NCBI GenBank assembly: GCA_945873095.1
Contig: CAMCBU010000005.1
Coordinates: 47,204 to 111,203, forward strand
Direction of reading: 5' to 3'
Source: Klebsiella pneumoniae
GTDB taxonomy: Bacteria > Pseudomonadota > Gammaproteobacteria > Steroidobacterales > Steroidobacteraceae
Length of the DNA: 64,000 bases
Shown here: positions 34,214-43,773 of the stretch, one piece after another
Position numbering within the stretch: the first letter of the stretch is position 1
How the letters are laid out: each line of letters opens with the position of its first letter
Notes under the pieces: model-generated
Database searches by the model: none
What the model saw: the letters and a program-made list of their open reading frames with translations, nothing else
Told to the model about the DNA's origin: nothing
Made by a program: the position numbers and the translations under genes

Positions 34214-35170
34214 ATGGCACAGGGATGGAACACACTCGCCGTGGTGATCGAGGGACCGGAGCGCTTGGCGCTCAATCGGCTCTCTCTGCCGGCGCCTGCG
34301 TCTGATGAGATCCTCGTCGACATCGAATGGAGCGGGATCAGCACCGGCACCGAGCGGTTGCTTTGGTCCGGTCGAATGCCGCCCTTTCCCGGCATGGGTT
34401 ATCCGCTCGTTCCGGGGTACGAATCCGTTGGTCGCATTCGGGAATTGGGCTCCGCCGTGACCGGATTCACGGTCGGCCAGCGCGTGTTCGTGCCGGGCGC
34501 TCGTTGCTTCGGCGAAGTGCGCGGATTGTTTGGTGGTGCCGCTTCTCAGGTGGTAGTGCCCGCAGTTCGTGTTACCGCGGTCGACGATGCCTTGGGTGAA
34601 CGGGCTGTGCTGCTCGCACTGGCCGCAACGGCGTATCACGCGCTCGCGAACCCTGCGGCAGCGCCGGCTGATTTGATCGTGGGCCACGGGGTGCTCGGTC
34701 GACTTCTCGCGCGCATCACGATCGCACTCGGCGCCCCGGCACCGGTGGTGTGGGAGCGTGACGAGCGGCGTCGTCACGGCGCGACGCAGTACGCCGTCAT
34801 CGACCCGGCGCTGGATAGTCAGCGTCGCTATCGCTCGATTTACGACGTCAGCGGCGATTCGCGAATTCTCGACTCCCTCCTCGGCGTGCTTGCGCCCGGT
34901 GGCGAGGTGGTCCTGGCGGGCTTCTACACGGAGGCCATGCAATTCGACTTCACGGCGGCCTTCATGCGCGAGGCGCGTATCCGGGTTGCGGCTGAGTGGA
35001 AAGAGCCCGACCTGAAGGCCGTGATCGCCTTGATCGAGCGCGGCGCTTTGTCCCTCGATGGACTCATCACGCATCGGCGCGACGCGCAGTCAGCCGATGC
35101 CGCGTATCGCCAGGCTTTTGGCGATCCGGATTGTCTCAAAATGGTTCTCGACTGGAGGCACGCAGCATGA
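34214..35170 (+). CDS. bchC: 3-hydroxyethyl bacteriochlorophyllide a dehydrogenase
   Basis: Oxidises the 3-(1-hydroxyethyl) group to 3-acetyl in bacteriochlorophyllide synthesis, 318 residues. Zinc-type MDR fold: 'WSGISTGTERLLWSGRMPPFPGMGYPLVPGYESVGRI' is the BchC N-terminal hallmark, with 'GHGVLGRLLARI' as the cofactor motif. ATG 34214 with an AAGGAG box. Stop overlaps bchX (ATGA). Confidence 0.95.
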   Translation: MAQGWNTLAVVIEGPERLALNRLSLPAPASDEILVDIEWSGISTGTERLLWSGRMPPFPGMGYPLVPGYESVGRIRELGSAVTGFTVGQRVFVPGARCFGEVRGLFGGAASQVVVPAVRVTAVDDALGERAVLLALAATAYHALANPAAAPADLIVGHGVLGRLLARITIALGAPAPVVWERDERRRHGATQYAVIDPALDSQRRYRSIYDVSGDSRILDSLLGVLAPGGEVVLAGFYTEAMQFDFTAAFMREARIRVAAEWKEPDLKAVIALIERGALSLDGLITHRRDAQSADAAYRQAFGDPDCLKMVLDWRHAA

Positions 35171-36180
35171 CCCCGCCTAGCGACATGGTCTCCATTCCGG
35201 TTGAAAAGCTCAAGCGTAGTCTGCGGGCCGAGGCTGCGATGGCACCTCCCTCGGTGACGCCCACACCGGTGACCAAAGAAACGCAGATCATCGCGATCTA
35301 CGGCAAAGGTGGCATCGGCAAGAGTTTCACGCTCGCCAACCTCAGTTACATGATGGCCCAGCAGGGCAAGAAGATCCTGCTGATCGGCTGCGATCCAAAG
35401 AGCGACACCACGTCTTTGCTGTTCGGCGGTCGTGCGTGCCCCACCATCATCGAGACCTCGTCAAAGAAAAAATTGGCGGGCGAGCCACTCGAGATCGGTG
35501 ACGTCTGCTTCAAGCGCGATGGCGTCTATGCCATGGAGCTCGGCGGGCCTGAGGTCGGTCGCGGCTGCGGCGGTCGCGGCATCATTCACGGCTTCGAAAC
35601 GCTCGAGAAGCTCGGCTTCCACGACTGGGGCTTCGATTACGTGCTGCTCGATTTTTTGGGCGATGTGGTTTGTGGCGGCTTTGGTCTGCCGATCGCCCGC
35701 GATATGTGCCAGAAGGTCATCGTGGTCGGCAGCAACGATCTGCAATCACTCTACGTCGCCAACAACGTCTGCTCGGCGGTCGAATATTTCCGCAAGCTGG
35801 GCGGCAACGTCGGCGTGGCAGGGCTCGTGATCAACAAAGACGATCACACCGGCGAAGCGCAGGCGTTTGCGGCGGCGGCAGGCATTCCGGTGCTCGCCGC
35901 GATTCCGGCGCACGAGGACATCCGGCGCAAGAGCGCGAACTACGAAATCATCGGTACGCCCGAATCGGCGTGGGGCGACTTGTTCGCCGAGCTCGCCGGC
36001 AATGTGGCCGCTGCGCCACCGGTGCGACCCAACCCCCTCACGCAAGACGAACTGCTCGGTCTCTTCAAAGGCGAGGCCGTCGGCCGAGGCGTCACGTTGC
36101 AACCGGCCACCTTCGAAGACATGTGCGGTCGTTCGCAAATCCAGAAACCCTCACTCGAAGTCGTTTACGACGCAATCTGA
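35167..36180 (+). CDS. bchX: Chlorophyllide a reductase iron protein (subunit X)
   Basis: NifH-like ATP-dependent reductase of chlorophyllide oxidoreductase, 337 residues. P-loop 'YGKGGIGKS' (45-53), 'GCDPKSDTT' and the 4Fe-4S ligands in 'GGRGCGGRG'-like ('VGRGCGGRGIIHG') and 'DVVCGGFGLPI'. Start ATG 35167 overlaps the bchC stop; the frame upstream is a shadow inside bchC. Partner of bchY and bchZ downstream. Confidence 0.96.
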   Translation: MTPPSDMVSIPVEKLKRSLRAEAAMAPPSVTPTPVTKETQIIAIYGKGGIGKSFTLANLSYMMAQQGKKILLIGCDPKSDTTSLLFGGRACPTIIETSSKKKLAGEPLEIGDVCFKRDGVYAMELGGPEVGRGCGGRGIIHGFETLEKLGFHDWGFDYVLLDFLGDVVCGGFGLPIARDMCQKVIVVGSNDLQSLYVANNVCSAVEYFRKLGGNVGVAGLVINKDDHTGEAQAFAAAAGIPVLAAIPAHEDIRRKSANYEIIGTPESAWGDLFAELAGNVAAAPPVRPNPLTQDELLGLFKGEAVGRGVTLQPATFEDMCGRSQIQKPSLEVVYDAI

Positions 36181-36181
36181 C

Positions 36182-37717
36182 ATGAGCGCACTCGACACCG
36201 ACATCGACGCTAGCCCGGAGGTCCTCCCGCAGGACATCGCGGGAGGTGCGTCCTGTCATGGTGGCGAGACGCGACTGCGCGCTGCGGCCGTTGCGGCAGG
36301 CAAGGCCGACGTACTGGCGAAGTACGCGCGCGATTACCCGGCAGGCCCGCACGATCAACCGCAGAGCATGTGCCCGGCTTTCGGCAGTCTGCGCGTCGGA
36401 TTGCGGATGCGTCGCACGGCGACGATCCTCTCGGGCTCCGCTTGCTGCGTCTACGGGTTGACCTTCACAGCTCATTTCTACGGCGCGAGGCGCACGGTCG
36501 GCTACGTCCCGTTCAATTCCGAGACGCTCGTCACGGGCAAGTTATTCGAAGACATTCGCGATGCGGTCCACGCGCTGGCGGACCCTGCGCAATACGATGC
36601 GATCGTCGTCACGAACCTTTGCGTGCCGACTGCCTCCGGCGTTCCATTGCAGTTGTTGCCCAAAGAAATCAACGGCGTTCGAATCATCGGTATCGATGTG
36701 CCGGGTTTCGGCATTCCGACGCACGCGGAAGCGAAGGATGTGCTGGCCGGAGCAATGCTCAGATACGCGCGCGGCGAGGCGGAATCGGGCCCCGTGCAAG
36801 CACCGCGAAACGGCCGTGCTGCCAAACCGACGATTTCATTGGTGGGGGAGATTTTCCCCGCAGATCCGGTCGGTATCGGCATGATGCTCGAGCCGATGGG
36901 TCTCGCAGCCGGTCAGCAGGTACCGACCCGCGAATGGCGCGAGTTGTATGCAGCGCTCGATTGCGCGGCGGTGGCGGCGATCCACCCGTTCTACACCAGC
37001 GTCTATCGCGAATTCGAAGCCGCTGGCCGACCGATCGTAGGCTCTGCGCCGGTGGGTTACGAGGGCACGGCCGGCTGGATCGAAAACATCGGTAAACTTT
37101 GTAACGTCGGTCGCGACGGTATCGAGGCGGCCAAGAATCGTGTGTTGCCAGCGATTCGTGCGGCGCTCGCGGCGGCTCCCATCCGTGGGCGCATCACGCT
37201 GTCGGGTTACGAAGGCTCGGAGTTGTTGGTGGCGCGGCTGCTCATCGAGAGCGGCGCGGATGTGCGTTATGTCGGCTCGGCGTGTCCGCGTACGCCTCAC
37301 TCCGAAATCGATCGCGAATGGCTCGCTGATCGCGGCGTGCATGTGCAGTTCCGAGCGTCGCTCGAGCAGGATCTGGCCGCTTTCGCCGAGTTCAAGCCGG
37401 ATCTCGTGGTGGGTACGACTCCGGTCGTCCAGAAGGCCAAAGAAATGGCCATCCCATCTTTGTATTTCACCAACCTGATTTCATCTAGACCGCTCATGGG
37501 TATCGCGGGTGCGGGTTCGCTTGCACAGCTCATCAACACGGCGATTGCGGGCAAATCGCGCTTCGACGAAATGAAGGCTTTCTTCGGCGAAACCGGCACG
37601 GGCGATTCGGCCGGTGTCTGGCACGACACACCTCGAGCGCATCCAGAGTTCCGCGACAGCTATCGACGTAAACTCGAAAAGCAGACCAAGGCACGCAAAG
37701 CGGAGGAGATGATCTGA
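36182..37717 (+). CDS. bchY: Chlorophyllide a reductase subunit Y
   Basis: NifD-like subunit of chlorophyllide a oxidoreductase, 511 residues, reducing the C7-C8 bond of ring B. Conserved cysteines for the bridging cluster lie in '[13 protein letters not shown]', '[12 protein letters not shown]' and '[10 protein letters not shown]'. ATG 36182 is 1 bp after the bchX stop, and the stop shares one base with the bchZ start (TGATG), so the three subunits are tightly coupled. Confidence 0.96.
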   Translation: MSALDTDIDASPEVLPQDIAGGASCHGGETRLRAAAVAAGKADVLAKYARDYPAGPHDQPQSMCPAFGSLRVGLRMRRTATILSGSACCVYGLTFTAHFYGARRTVGYVPFNSETLVTGKLFEDIRDAVHALADPAQYDAIVVTNLCVPTASGVPLQLLPKEINGVRIIGIDVPGFGIPTHAEAKDVLAGAMLRYARGEAESGPVQAPRNGRAAKPTISLVGEIFPADPVGIGMMLEPMGLAAGQQVPTREWRELYAALDCAAVAAIHPFYTSVYREFEAAGRPIVGSAPVGYEGTAGWIENIGKLCNVGRDGIEAAKNRVLPAIRAALAAAPIRGRITLSGYEGSELLVARLLIESGADVRYVGSACPRTPHSEIDREWLADRGVHVQFRASLEQDLAAFAEFKPDLVVGTTPVVQKAKEMAIPSLYFTNLISSRPLMGIAGAGSLAQLINTAIAGKSRFDEMKAFFGETGTGDSAGVWHDTPRAHPEFRDSYRRKLEKQTKARKAEEMI

Positions 37718-39186
37718 TGCTCGTGCTCGATCACGACCGCGCGGGTGGCTATTGGGGGGCGGTGTACGTCTTCACTGCCATCAAAGGCTTGCAGGTCATC
37801 ATCGACGGCCCGGTCGGCTGCGAGAATCTGCCGGTCACCTCCGTTTTGCATTACACCGATGGTCTGCCGCCGCACGAGTTGCCTGTGGTGGTGACGGGCA
37901 TCGCAGAGGAAGAGCTCGGTCAGCATGGCACCGAAGGTGCGATGAAGCGCGCCCACAAAGTGCTCGATCCGCATCTACCTGCGGTGGTGGTGACCGGTTC
38001 CATCGCCGAGATGATCGGTGGTGGCGTCACGCCGGAAGGCACGAACATCAAGCGTTTTCTGCCGCGAACCATCGACGAAGATCAGTGGCAGTGTGCCAAT
38101 CGCGCGCTGTGGTGGCTGTGGACCGAATTCGGTCCCAAGAAAGTACCACCGGCGCCGCGCGAGCGCGAGATGGGCAAGGCGCCCGGCTATAAGCCACGGG
38201 TCAATATCATTGGCCCGGCTTACGGCATGTTCAACATGAACTCCGATCTCGCCGAAATTCGTCGGCTGGTCGAGGGCATGGGTGCCGAGATCAACCTGGT
38301 GTTTCCGCTCGGCAGTCATCTGGCCGAAATAGCCACGCTGGCCGATGCCGATGTGAACATTTGCATGTACCGCGAGTACGGCAAGATGCTCTGCGAAGGC
38401 ATGGAACGACCGTGGTTGCAGGCGCCGATCGGCCTGCACAGCACCACCAAATTTTTGCGTGCGCTCGGTGAGCTGACGGGCCTCGACCCGGAGCCATTCA
38501 TCGAGCGCGAGAAACTGACCACGATCAAACCGCTGTGGGACCTGTGGCGCTCCGTCACCCAGGATTTCTTCGGCACCGCGAGTTTCGCCATCGTAGCGGG
38601 CGAGACTTACGCACGTGGCATACGCCACTTCCTCGAATCCGAGCTCGGTCTGCCGTGCATGTTCTCGTATGCGCGACGGCCCGGAGTCAAGCCCGACAAC
38701 GCGGCCGTACGTCAATCGGTACGCGAGAAAACCCCCCTCGTGTTATTCGGCAGCTATAACGAGCGTATGTACCTGGCCGAGCTCGGACCTCGTGCGATGT
38801 ACATCCCCGCATCTTTCCCCGGCGCGATCATTCGGCGTCATACGGGAACCCCTTTCATGGGATATGCCGGGGCAACTTATCTGGTGCAGGAAGTCTGCAA
38901 CGCCTTGTTCGATGCGTTGTTCCACATCCTGCCGCTAGCCACCGATATGGACAAGGTCGATCCGACACCGGCGCGCCAAGCGCGCGAGGCGAGTGTGTGG
39001 GATGAGGAGGCGTTACGTCTGCTCGACGACTATGTGGCCAATGAACCCTATCTGGTACGCATCTCCGCCGCCAAACGTCTGCGCGATCTCGCTGAGAGCG
39101 CTGCGCGTGCTGCGGGCGAGGAGCGTGTCACAGCGGCCCGCGTCACACGCGCGCGGGCGGAGCTCGCTACGGGGCGTGCAGCATGA
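37717..39186 (+). CDS. bchZ: Chlorophyllide a reductase subunit Z
   Basis: NifK-like partner of BchY, 489 residues. Begins '[57 protein letters not shown]', typical of BchZ with Cys in 'GPVGCENLP'. '[40 protein letters not shown]' and the late '[26 protein letters not shown]' are also family hallmarks. Followed after 164 bp by pufB. Confidence 0.96.
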   Translation: MLVLDHDRAGGYWGAVYVFTAIKGLQVIIDGPVGCENLPVTSVLHYTDGLPPHELPVVVTGIAEEELGQHGTEGAMKRAHKVLDPHLPAVVVTGSIAEMIGGGVTPEGTNIKRFLPRTIDEDQWQCANRALWWLWTEFGPKKVPPAPREREMGKAPGYKPRVNIIGPAYGMFNMNSDLAEIRRLVEGMGAEINLVFPLGSHLAEIATLADADVNICMYREYGKMLCEGMERPWLQAPIGLHSTTKFLRALGELTGLDPEPFIEREKLTTIKPLWDLWRSVTQDFFGTASFAIVAGETYARGIRHFLESELGLPCMFSYARRPGVKPDNAAVRQSVREKTPLVLFGSYNERMYLAELGPRAMYIPASFPGAIIRRHTGTPFMGYAGATYLVQEVCNALFDALFHILPLATDMDKVDPTPARQAREASVWDEEALRLLDDYVANEPYLVRISAAKRLRDLAESAARAAGEERVTAARVTRARAELATGRAA

Positions 39187-39201
39187 AACGGAGAGTCATG
39201 C

Positions 39202-39220
39202 GAACGACGTCGAGTCGTTC
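39202..39220 (+). other. Stem-loop between bchZ and pufB
   Basis: Perfect 7-bp stem GAACGAC...GTCGTTC with a 5-nt loop, 15 bp after the bchZ stop. No U-run, so not a classical terminator. It may mark an mRNA processing or stability element between the bch and puf segments. The rest of the 164-bp gap holds no pufQ-like gene and no PpsR site. Confidence 0.4.
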
Positions 39221-39350
39221 AAAGGGGGGAACTTATTGTCGGGCGACCACTGCTTCGGCGGTGGCCGCAGGTTGCGACCCGGGTTGCAGCCGACAGTCCC
39301 TGCCGCGCGGGAAGGCGCGGATAGCAACGTTGTGAAGAAGGAGATAACAA

Positions 39351-39494
39351 ATGGCTGAAGGAAAGAGCATTTCAGGAGCCACACCGGATGAGGCGCGCGC
39401 CATCAACCGGTTCTTCTGGTTGAGCACTTGGATGTGGTTCGGGGTCTCCGTGGCCGCGCACTACTTGATCTGGAACTGGGTCCCCTGGTTCTGA
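39351..39494 (+). CDS. pufB: LH1 light-harvesting beta polypeptide
   Basis: Forty-seven-residue single-helix antenna subunit of the core LH1 ring. Signature 'EARAINRFFWLSTWMWFGVSVAAHYLIWNWVPWF': the His in 'AAHYLIW' ligates BChl a and the C-terminal 'PWF' is typical. Strong ribosome-binding site AAGGAG 7 bp before the ATG. Partner alpha gene follows after 31 bp. Confidence 0.96.
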   Translation: MAEGKSISGATPDEARAINRFFWLSTWMWFGVSVAAHYLIWNWVPWF

Positions 39495-39525
39495 TCACCC
39501 ATCGCTAATTTTCAGGAGAAATTTT

Positions 39526-39732
39526 ATGTGGCGAATTTGGATGGTTATGGATCCCCGCAAGGTGATCATCGTCGGCGGTATCGCCGTCGCGGCGATCGTC
39601 GCGACGAATCACTTCGTGCAATTGAGCACCAAGTATTCGTGCTGGCTCGATGGTCACGGTAGCGGTTCGTGCTTGGCTGCGGCTCCGGCCACCGCCAGCA
39701 ACGTGCAGCACAACGCTCCGCTGCCGAACTGA
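39526..39732 (+). CDS. pufA: LH1 light-harvesting alpha polypeptide
   Basis: Sixty-eight-residue LH1 alpha subunit. N-terminal 'MWRIWMVMDPRKVIIVG', BChl-ligand His in 'ATNHFVQLST' and the C-terminal 'YSCWLDG' segment match the family (usual 'FNWLD'). A polar C-terminal tail of about 22 residues extends beyond the helix. Preceded by CAGGAGA. Separated from pufL by a structured 111-bp spacer. Confidence 0.95.
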   Translation: MWRIWMVMDPRKVIIVGGIAVAAIVATNHFVQLSTKYSCWLDGHGSGSCLAAAPATASNVQHNAPLPN

Positions 39733-39748
39733 TGAGAAAGTGAACGGC

Positions 39749-39782
39749 GGCGACCCGGTATCGCGAGGTGCCGGTCGTCGCC
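39749..39782 (+). other. Intercistronic stem-loop between pufA and pufL
   Basis: GGCGAC/GTCGCC (6 bp) plus CCGG/CCGG (4 bp) form a stem with a 2-nt bulge and a 12-nt loop. In Rhodobacter a hairpin in this position protects the upstream pufBA mRNA from 3' decay, giving more LH1 than reaction centre. The same role is inferred here from place and shape. Confidence 0.5.
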
Positions 39783-39843
39783 CGACACTGGCGGGCGACA
39801 GCATTCAAAGCGGAGCTTCCGCAGCGATTGACGGGGAACAGTC

Positions 39844-40668
39844 ATGGCAATGCTAAATTTCGAGAAAAAATATCGGGTCAGGGGCGGAACCCTGCTCGGC
39901 GGCGATTTATTCGACTTCTGGCTCGGTGCCTTCTACGTCGGATTCTTTGGAGTGACGGCGGCGTTCTTTGCGCTGCTCGGCACGGCACTGCTGGTTTACG
40001 GTGCAGCCATCGGACCGACCTGGAACCTGTGGCAGATCAGCATCGCACCTCCGGACTTGAGTTACGGTCTTGGCTTGGCGCCGTTGCACGAGGGCGGTCT
40101 GTGGCAGATCGTCACGATCTGCGCGATCGGGGCGTTCGTCTCGTGGGCGTTACGCGAGGTCGAAATCTGCAGAAAGCTCGGCATGGGTTTCCATGTGCCG
40201 GTGGCTTTCGGCAGCGCCATCTTGGCTTATGTGACGCTGCAGGTCGTGCGGCCGGTGCTACTCGGCGCATGGGGACATGCGTTTCCCTACGGTATCTACA
40301 GCCACCTCGACTGGGTTTCGAACGTGGCCTATCAATACCTGCACTTCCACTACAACCCGGCGCACATGGTCGCGGTGACCCTATTCTTCACTACCGTGCT
40401 TGCGCTGGCACTGCACGGCTCACTCGTCCTGTCTGCGCTCAACCCGCAGCCCGGTGAGGTGGTGAAAGGTGCGGAGCACGAGAACACCTTCTTCCGCGAC
40501 AACATCGGCTATTCGATCGGCACCCTCGGTATCCATCGCTTCGGCTTGCTGGTTTCCGTCAATGCCGGAATTTGGAGCGCGATTTGTATCGTGGTCAGCG
40601 GTCCATTCTGGACGCGCAGTTGGACCGATTGGTGGGCCTGGTGGCTCAACCTCCCGATCTGGACTTGA
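39844..40668 (+). CDS. pufL: Photosynthetic reaction centre L subunit
   Basis: Five-helix subunit of the type 2 reaction centre, 274 residues. With an offset of +1 from Rhodobacter numbering the key ligands are present: His154 (accessory BChl), His174 (special pair), His191 and His231 (non-haem iron), and Glu213 near QB ('[12 protein letters not shown]'). Start ATG 39844. pufM follows 11 bp downstream. Confidence 0.97.
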   Translation: MAMLNFEKKYRVRGGTLLGGDLFDFWLGAFYVGFFGVTAAFFALLGTALLVYGAAIGPTWNLWQISIAPPDLSYGLGLAPLHEGGLWQIVTICAIGAFVSWALREVEICRKLGMGFHVPVAFGSAILAYVTLQVVRPVLLGAWGHAFPYGIYSHLDWVSNVAYQYLHFHYNPAHMVAVTLFFTTVLALALHGSLVLSALNPQPGEVVKGAEHENTFFRDNIGYSIGTLGIHRFGLLVSVNAGIWSAICIVVSGPFWTRSWTDWWAWWLNLPIWT

Positions 40669-40679
40669 GGAACGCACAC

Positions 40680-41660
40680 ATGCCTGAATATCAAAATATT
40701 TTCACGCGCGTGCAGGTGGCCGCACCGCATTATCCCGGTGTCCCGCACAACCCGCGCGGCGTCTGGGTTCGCGGTGTCAAAGCGAGCGCCAACTACTGGT
40801 TGGGCAAGATCGGTGACGCGCAGGTCGGACCGTTCTATCTCGGTAGCACCGGCGTCGCCTCCATCTTGTGCTTCATCATCGCCTTCGAGATCGTCGGCTT
40901 GAATATGCTGGCGTCGGTGAACTGGAATCCCCTGCAGTTCATCCGGCAGCTATTCTGGCTGGCCTTGGAGCCGCCGGCGCCACAGTATGGCTTACGCTTG
41001 CCGCCGCTCAGTCAGGGCGGCTGGCATCTCATGGCAGGATTCTTCCTCACCATGTCGGTGCTGTTGTGGTGGGTGCGCACCTACAACCTCGCGCGCAAGC
41101 TCAAGCTGGGCACGCATACGGCTTGGGCGTTCGCCTCGGCGATCTTCCTCTTTCTCGTGCTCGGCTTCATCCGTCCGGTGTTGATGGGAAGTTGGTCCGA
41201 GGCTGTGCCGTACGGCATTTTCGCCCACCTCGATTGGACGGCGGCCTTTTCGCTCCGCTACGGCAATCTGCTCTACAACCCGTTTCACGCGTTGTCGATC
41301 GTCTTCTTGTATGGCTCGGTACTGCTCTTCGCCATGCACGCCGGTACGATCATGGCGGTCAGTCGCTACGGTGGCGAACGTGAAGTCGAGCAAGTGCTCG
41401 ATCGGGGCACCGCGTCCGAGCGTGCGGCACTGTTTTGGCGTTGGACCATGGGCTTCAACGCGACCATGGAATCGGTGCATCGCTGGGCTTGGTGGTTTGC
41501 GGTGCTGTGCACGCTGACGGGCGGTATCGGCATCCTGCTCACCGGCACGGTCGTCGACGACTGGTACTTGTGGGCGGTGAAGCACGGCGTTGCGCCGAGT
41601 TATCCCACCACCTTCGAACCCATGCCTGATCCGGCGCTCACTTCGGGAGTTGCCCAATGA
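40680..41660 (+). CDS. pufM: Photosynthetic reaction centre M subunit
   Basis: Second core subunit, 326 residues from ATG 40680 ('[15 protein letters not shown]'). '[65 protein letters not shown]' carries the His ligands of the accessory and special-pair BChl and of iron. The frame upstream of 40680 is an overlap with pufL and is not used. Stop overlaps pufC (ATGA). Confidence 0.97.
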   Translation: MPEYQNIFTRVQVAAPHYPGVPHNPRGVWVRGVKASANYWLGKIGDAQVGPFYLGSTGVASILCFIIAFEIVGLNMLASVNWNPLQFIRQLFWLALEPPAPQYGLRLPPLSQGGWHLMAGFFLTMSVLLWWVRTYNLARKLKLGTHTAWAFASAIFLFLVLGFIRPVLMGSWSEAVPYGIFAHLDWTAAFSLRYGNLLYNPFHALSIVFLYGSVLLFAMHAGTIMAVSRYGGEREVEQVLDRGTASERAALFWRWTMGFNATMESVHRWAWWFAVLCTLTGGIGILLTGTVVDDWYLWAVKHGVAPSYPTTFEPMPDPALTSGVAQ

Positions 41661-42805
41661 AAATGCACATTAGACTGACGGCGGTGCTGATCGCGTTCGG
41701 TGTGCTCGCCGGTTGCGGCGAGCGTCCGCCCATCGAGACCGAACAACTCGGTTACCGCGGCACCGGTATGGAGCAGAATCGCAATCCGCGACTGCTGCAA
41801 AAAGTCGTGGCGGCGAATCAGATCGGAAATATCCAACCGCCTGCGGACTCGAGCGGTCCGTTGGCCAAGGACATCTACCAAAACGTGCAAGTGCTATCTG
41901 ATCTGTCGATCGGTGAATTCACTCGCGTGATGCTCTCGATGACCGAGTGGGTTGCTCCGGCCGAGGAGAAGAACTGCACCTATTGCCACAACGCCGAAAA
42001 TTACGCCGACGAAGGTAAGTACACCTATCAGGTCGCGCGCAGCATGTTGAAGATGACGCGCGAGATCAACAGCGAGTGGAAGGCGCACGTCAAAGATACC
42101 GGTGTGACTTGTCACACCTGTCATCGCGGTGGTCCCGTGCCGTCGTATGTGTGGTTCACCGATCCGGGCGCCGGACGCGAAAACGCGTTCGTGGGCACGC
42201 GGGCGGGTCAGAACTCGGCCGTCACCGGGCTCGGTATCACGACCATTGGCCACTCGAGTCTGCCTTACGATCCGTATTCGGCCTATCTGCTCGGCGATTC
42301 GCCGATCCGCGTGCAGGGGGATACGGCGCTGCCGACCGGGAATCGCGCCTCGATCAAGCAGGCCGAGTGGACTTACTCGCTGATGGTGCACATGTCCAAT
42401 TCTTTGGGCGTCAATTGCACCTATTGTCATAACACCCGCGCTTGGTCGGATTGGGAGCAGAGTCGACCACAGCGCTCGGTCGCCTGGTACGGCATCCGCA
42501 TGGCGCGTAGTCTCAACAACGCCTACATGGTGCCCTTGACCAAAGTTTTCCCGGCGCATCGCAAGGGACCGCTCGGTGATGTCGCCAAGGTCAACTGCGA
42601 GACCTGCCACCAAGGCGCTTACAAACCCTACTTCGGGCAGAGCATGGCCAAGGCCTACCCCGAATTGCAGGGCACTAAGCCCGTGGCGATCGAGCCGGCG
42701 GCGACGCCCGCTGAATCGACGGATGGCGCCACGACGGCGGCGTCGACCGAGCCGGTCGTCGCTGCTGCGATCACGCGACCTTCGTCGTCGGGTGGCGGCC
42801 GCTGA
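41657..42805 (+). CDS. pufC: Reaction-centre tetrahaem cytochrome c subunit
   Basis: Periplasmic electron donor to the special pair, 382 residues. Lipoprotein signal ending 'LAGC' (Cys20) anchors it to the membrane. Four CxxCH haem sites at 107-111, 152-156, 254-258 and 314-318. The last 45 residues are a Pro/Ala/Thr-rich tail without motif. Presence of pufC and absence of pufX separates this core from the Rhodobacter type. Overlaps pufM by 4 bp. Confidence 0.97.
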   Translation: MKMHIRLTAVLIAFGVLAGCGERPPIETEQLGYRGTGMEQNRNPRLLQKVVAANQIGNIQPPADSSGPLAKDIYQNVQVLSDLSIGEFTRVMLSMTEWVAPAEEKNCTYCHNAENYADEGKYTYQVARSMLKMTREINSEWKAHVKDTGVTCHTCHRGGPVPSYVWFTDPGAGRENAFVGTRAGQNSAVTGLGITTIGHSSLPYDPYSAYLLGDSPIRVQGDTALPTGNRASIKQAEWTYSLMVHMSNSLGVNCTYCHNTRAWSDWEQSRPQRSVAWYGIRMARSLNNAYMVPLTKVFPAHRKGPLGDVAKVNCETCHQGAYKPYFGQSMAKAYPELQGTKPVAIEPAATPAESTDGATTAASTEPVVAAAITRPSSSGGGR

Positions 42806-42840
42806 GGCGCCAGCAGCCGTTCCCGATAGGAACTGCGCCG

Positions 42841-43773
42841 GTGGTGAATGTATTGCTCGCCCAGCCCCGCGGCTTCTGCGCGGGGGTGGCGCGGGCGATC
42901 GAGATTGCCGAGCGTGCGCTCGAGATGCACGGCGCACCGGTCTACATATTCCATGAGATCGTGCACAACGGACACGTGGTCGCTGACCTCGCGGCTCGCG
43001 GCGCCGTATTCGTCGAACACATTGCAGATATACCCGCAGGTGCCGTCACGGTGTTCAGCGCGCATGGTGTCTCGACTGCGGTGGTCGACGCGGCGCGGGC
43101 GCGTGATCTGCGCGTGATCGATGCCACCTGTCCGCTCGTCACCAAGGTGCATCTGCAAGCGCAACGATATTCGCAGCGCGGCTACACCATCGTCGTGGTC
43201 GGGCATGCCGGTCACGAGGAAGTCGAGGGTACTCGCGGTTCGGTCAACGGACCGGTGCATGTGGTCGGTACGCTCGAAGATATCGCCGCCTTGCCCATGA
43301 CCTGTGACGAGCCGGTCGCCTACGTCACGCAAACGACGCTGTCGATGGACGACACCCGAGAGTTGATCGCGGCGCTCGAAGCGCGCTATCCGGAGATCGT
43401 CGGGCCGGGACTCGAGGATATTTGCTACGCGACCATGAATCGGCAGCGCGCGGTCCAGCAGTTGGCGCGACGCGTCGATCTGGTCATCGTCGTGGGTGCC
43501 CACAACAGTTCGAACTCCAACCGGCTGCAGGAAGTGGCGGCCGATAGTGGTGTGCCGGCGCGCTTGGTCGAGGATGAGCGGGAAGTGCAGCCGGTTTGGC
43601 TGGAAGGCGTGCGTTGCGTCGGCATCACCGCTGGCGCATCGACACCCGAGTATCTCGTGCGTCGGGTCTACGAGAAGTTGACCGAATTGGGTGCCGTATC
43701 AGTGCGTGAGTTACCCGGGCTCGCCGAAACCGTTCGGTTTCGCTTACCGGATTCGCTGCGTCAAGCTGGCTAA
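42841..43773 (+). CDS. ispH: 4-hydroxy-3-methylbut-2-enyl diphosphate reductase
   Basis: Last enzyme of the MEP isoprenoid pathway, giving IPP and DMAPP, 310 residues. The three 4Fe-4S cysteines are in 'PRGFCAGV' (Cys13), 'DATCPLVTKVH' and 'CVGITAGAS'; 'SHDDEEVEGT'-type region is 'GHAGHEEVEGT', plus 'TQTTLSMDDT'. GTG start (42841 or 42844) with AGGA upstream, 35 bp after pufC, so likely on the puf transcript. Converges on dxs, stops overlapping by 4 bp. May be a second ispH copy dedicated to pigments. Confidence 0.94.
   Translation: MVNVLLAQPRGFCAGVARAIEIAERALEMHGAPVYIFHEIVHNGHVVADLAARGAVFVEHIADIPAGAVTVFSAHGVSTAVVDAARARDLRVIDATCPLVTKVHLQAQRYSQRGYTIVVVGHAGHEEVEGTRGSVNGPVHVVGTLEDIAALPMTCDEPVAYVTQTTLSMDDTRELIAALEARYPEIVGPGLEDICYATMNRQRAVQQLARRVDLVIVVGAHNSSNSNRLQEVAADSGVPARLVEDEREVQPVWLEGVRCVGITAGASTPEYLVRRVYEKLTELGAVSVRELPGLAETVRFRLPDSLRQAG

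Noticed and set aside
35867..36181. Upstream extension of the bchY frame
   Set aside because: It overlaps bchX in another frame; the ATG at 36182 gives the normal BchY N-terminus.
39198..39335. 45-residue reading frame between bchZ and pufB, tested as a possible pufQ
   Set aside because: It lacks a hydrophobic helix and any PufQ-like pattern, has no ribosome-binding site, and is rich in Arg, Ser and Gly, as random GC-rich sequence would be.
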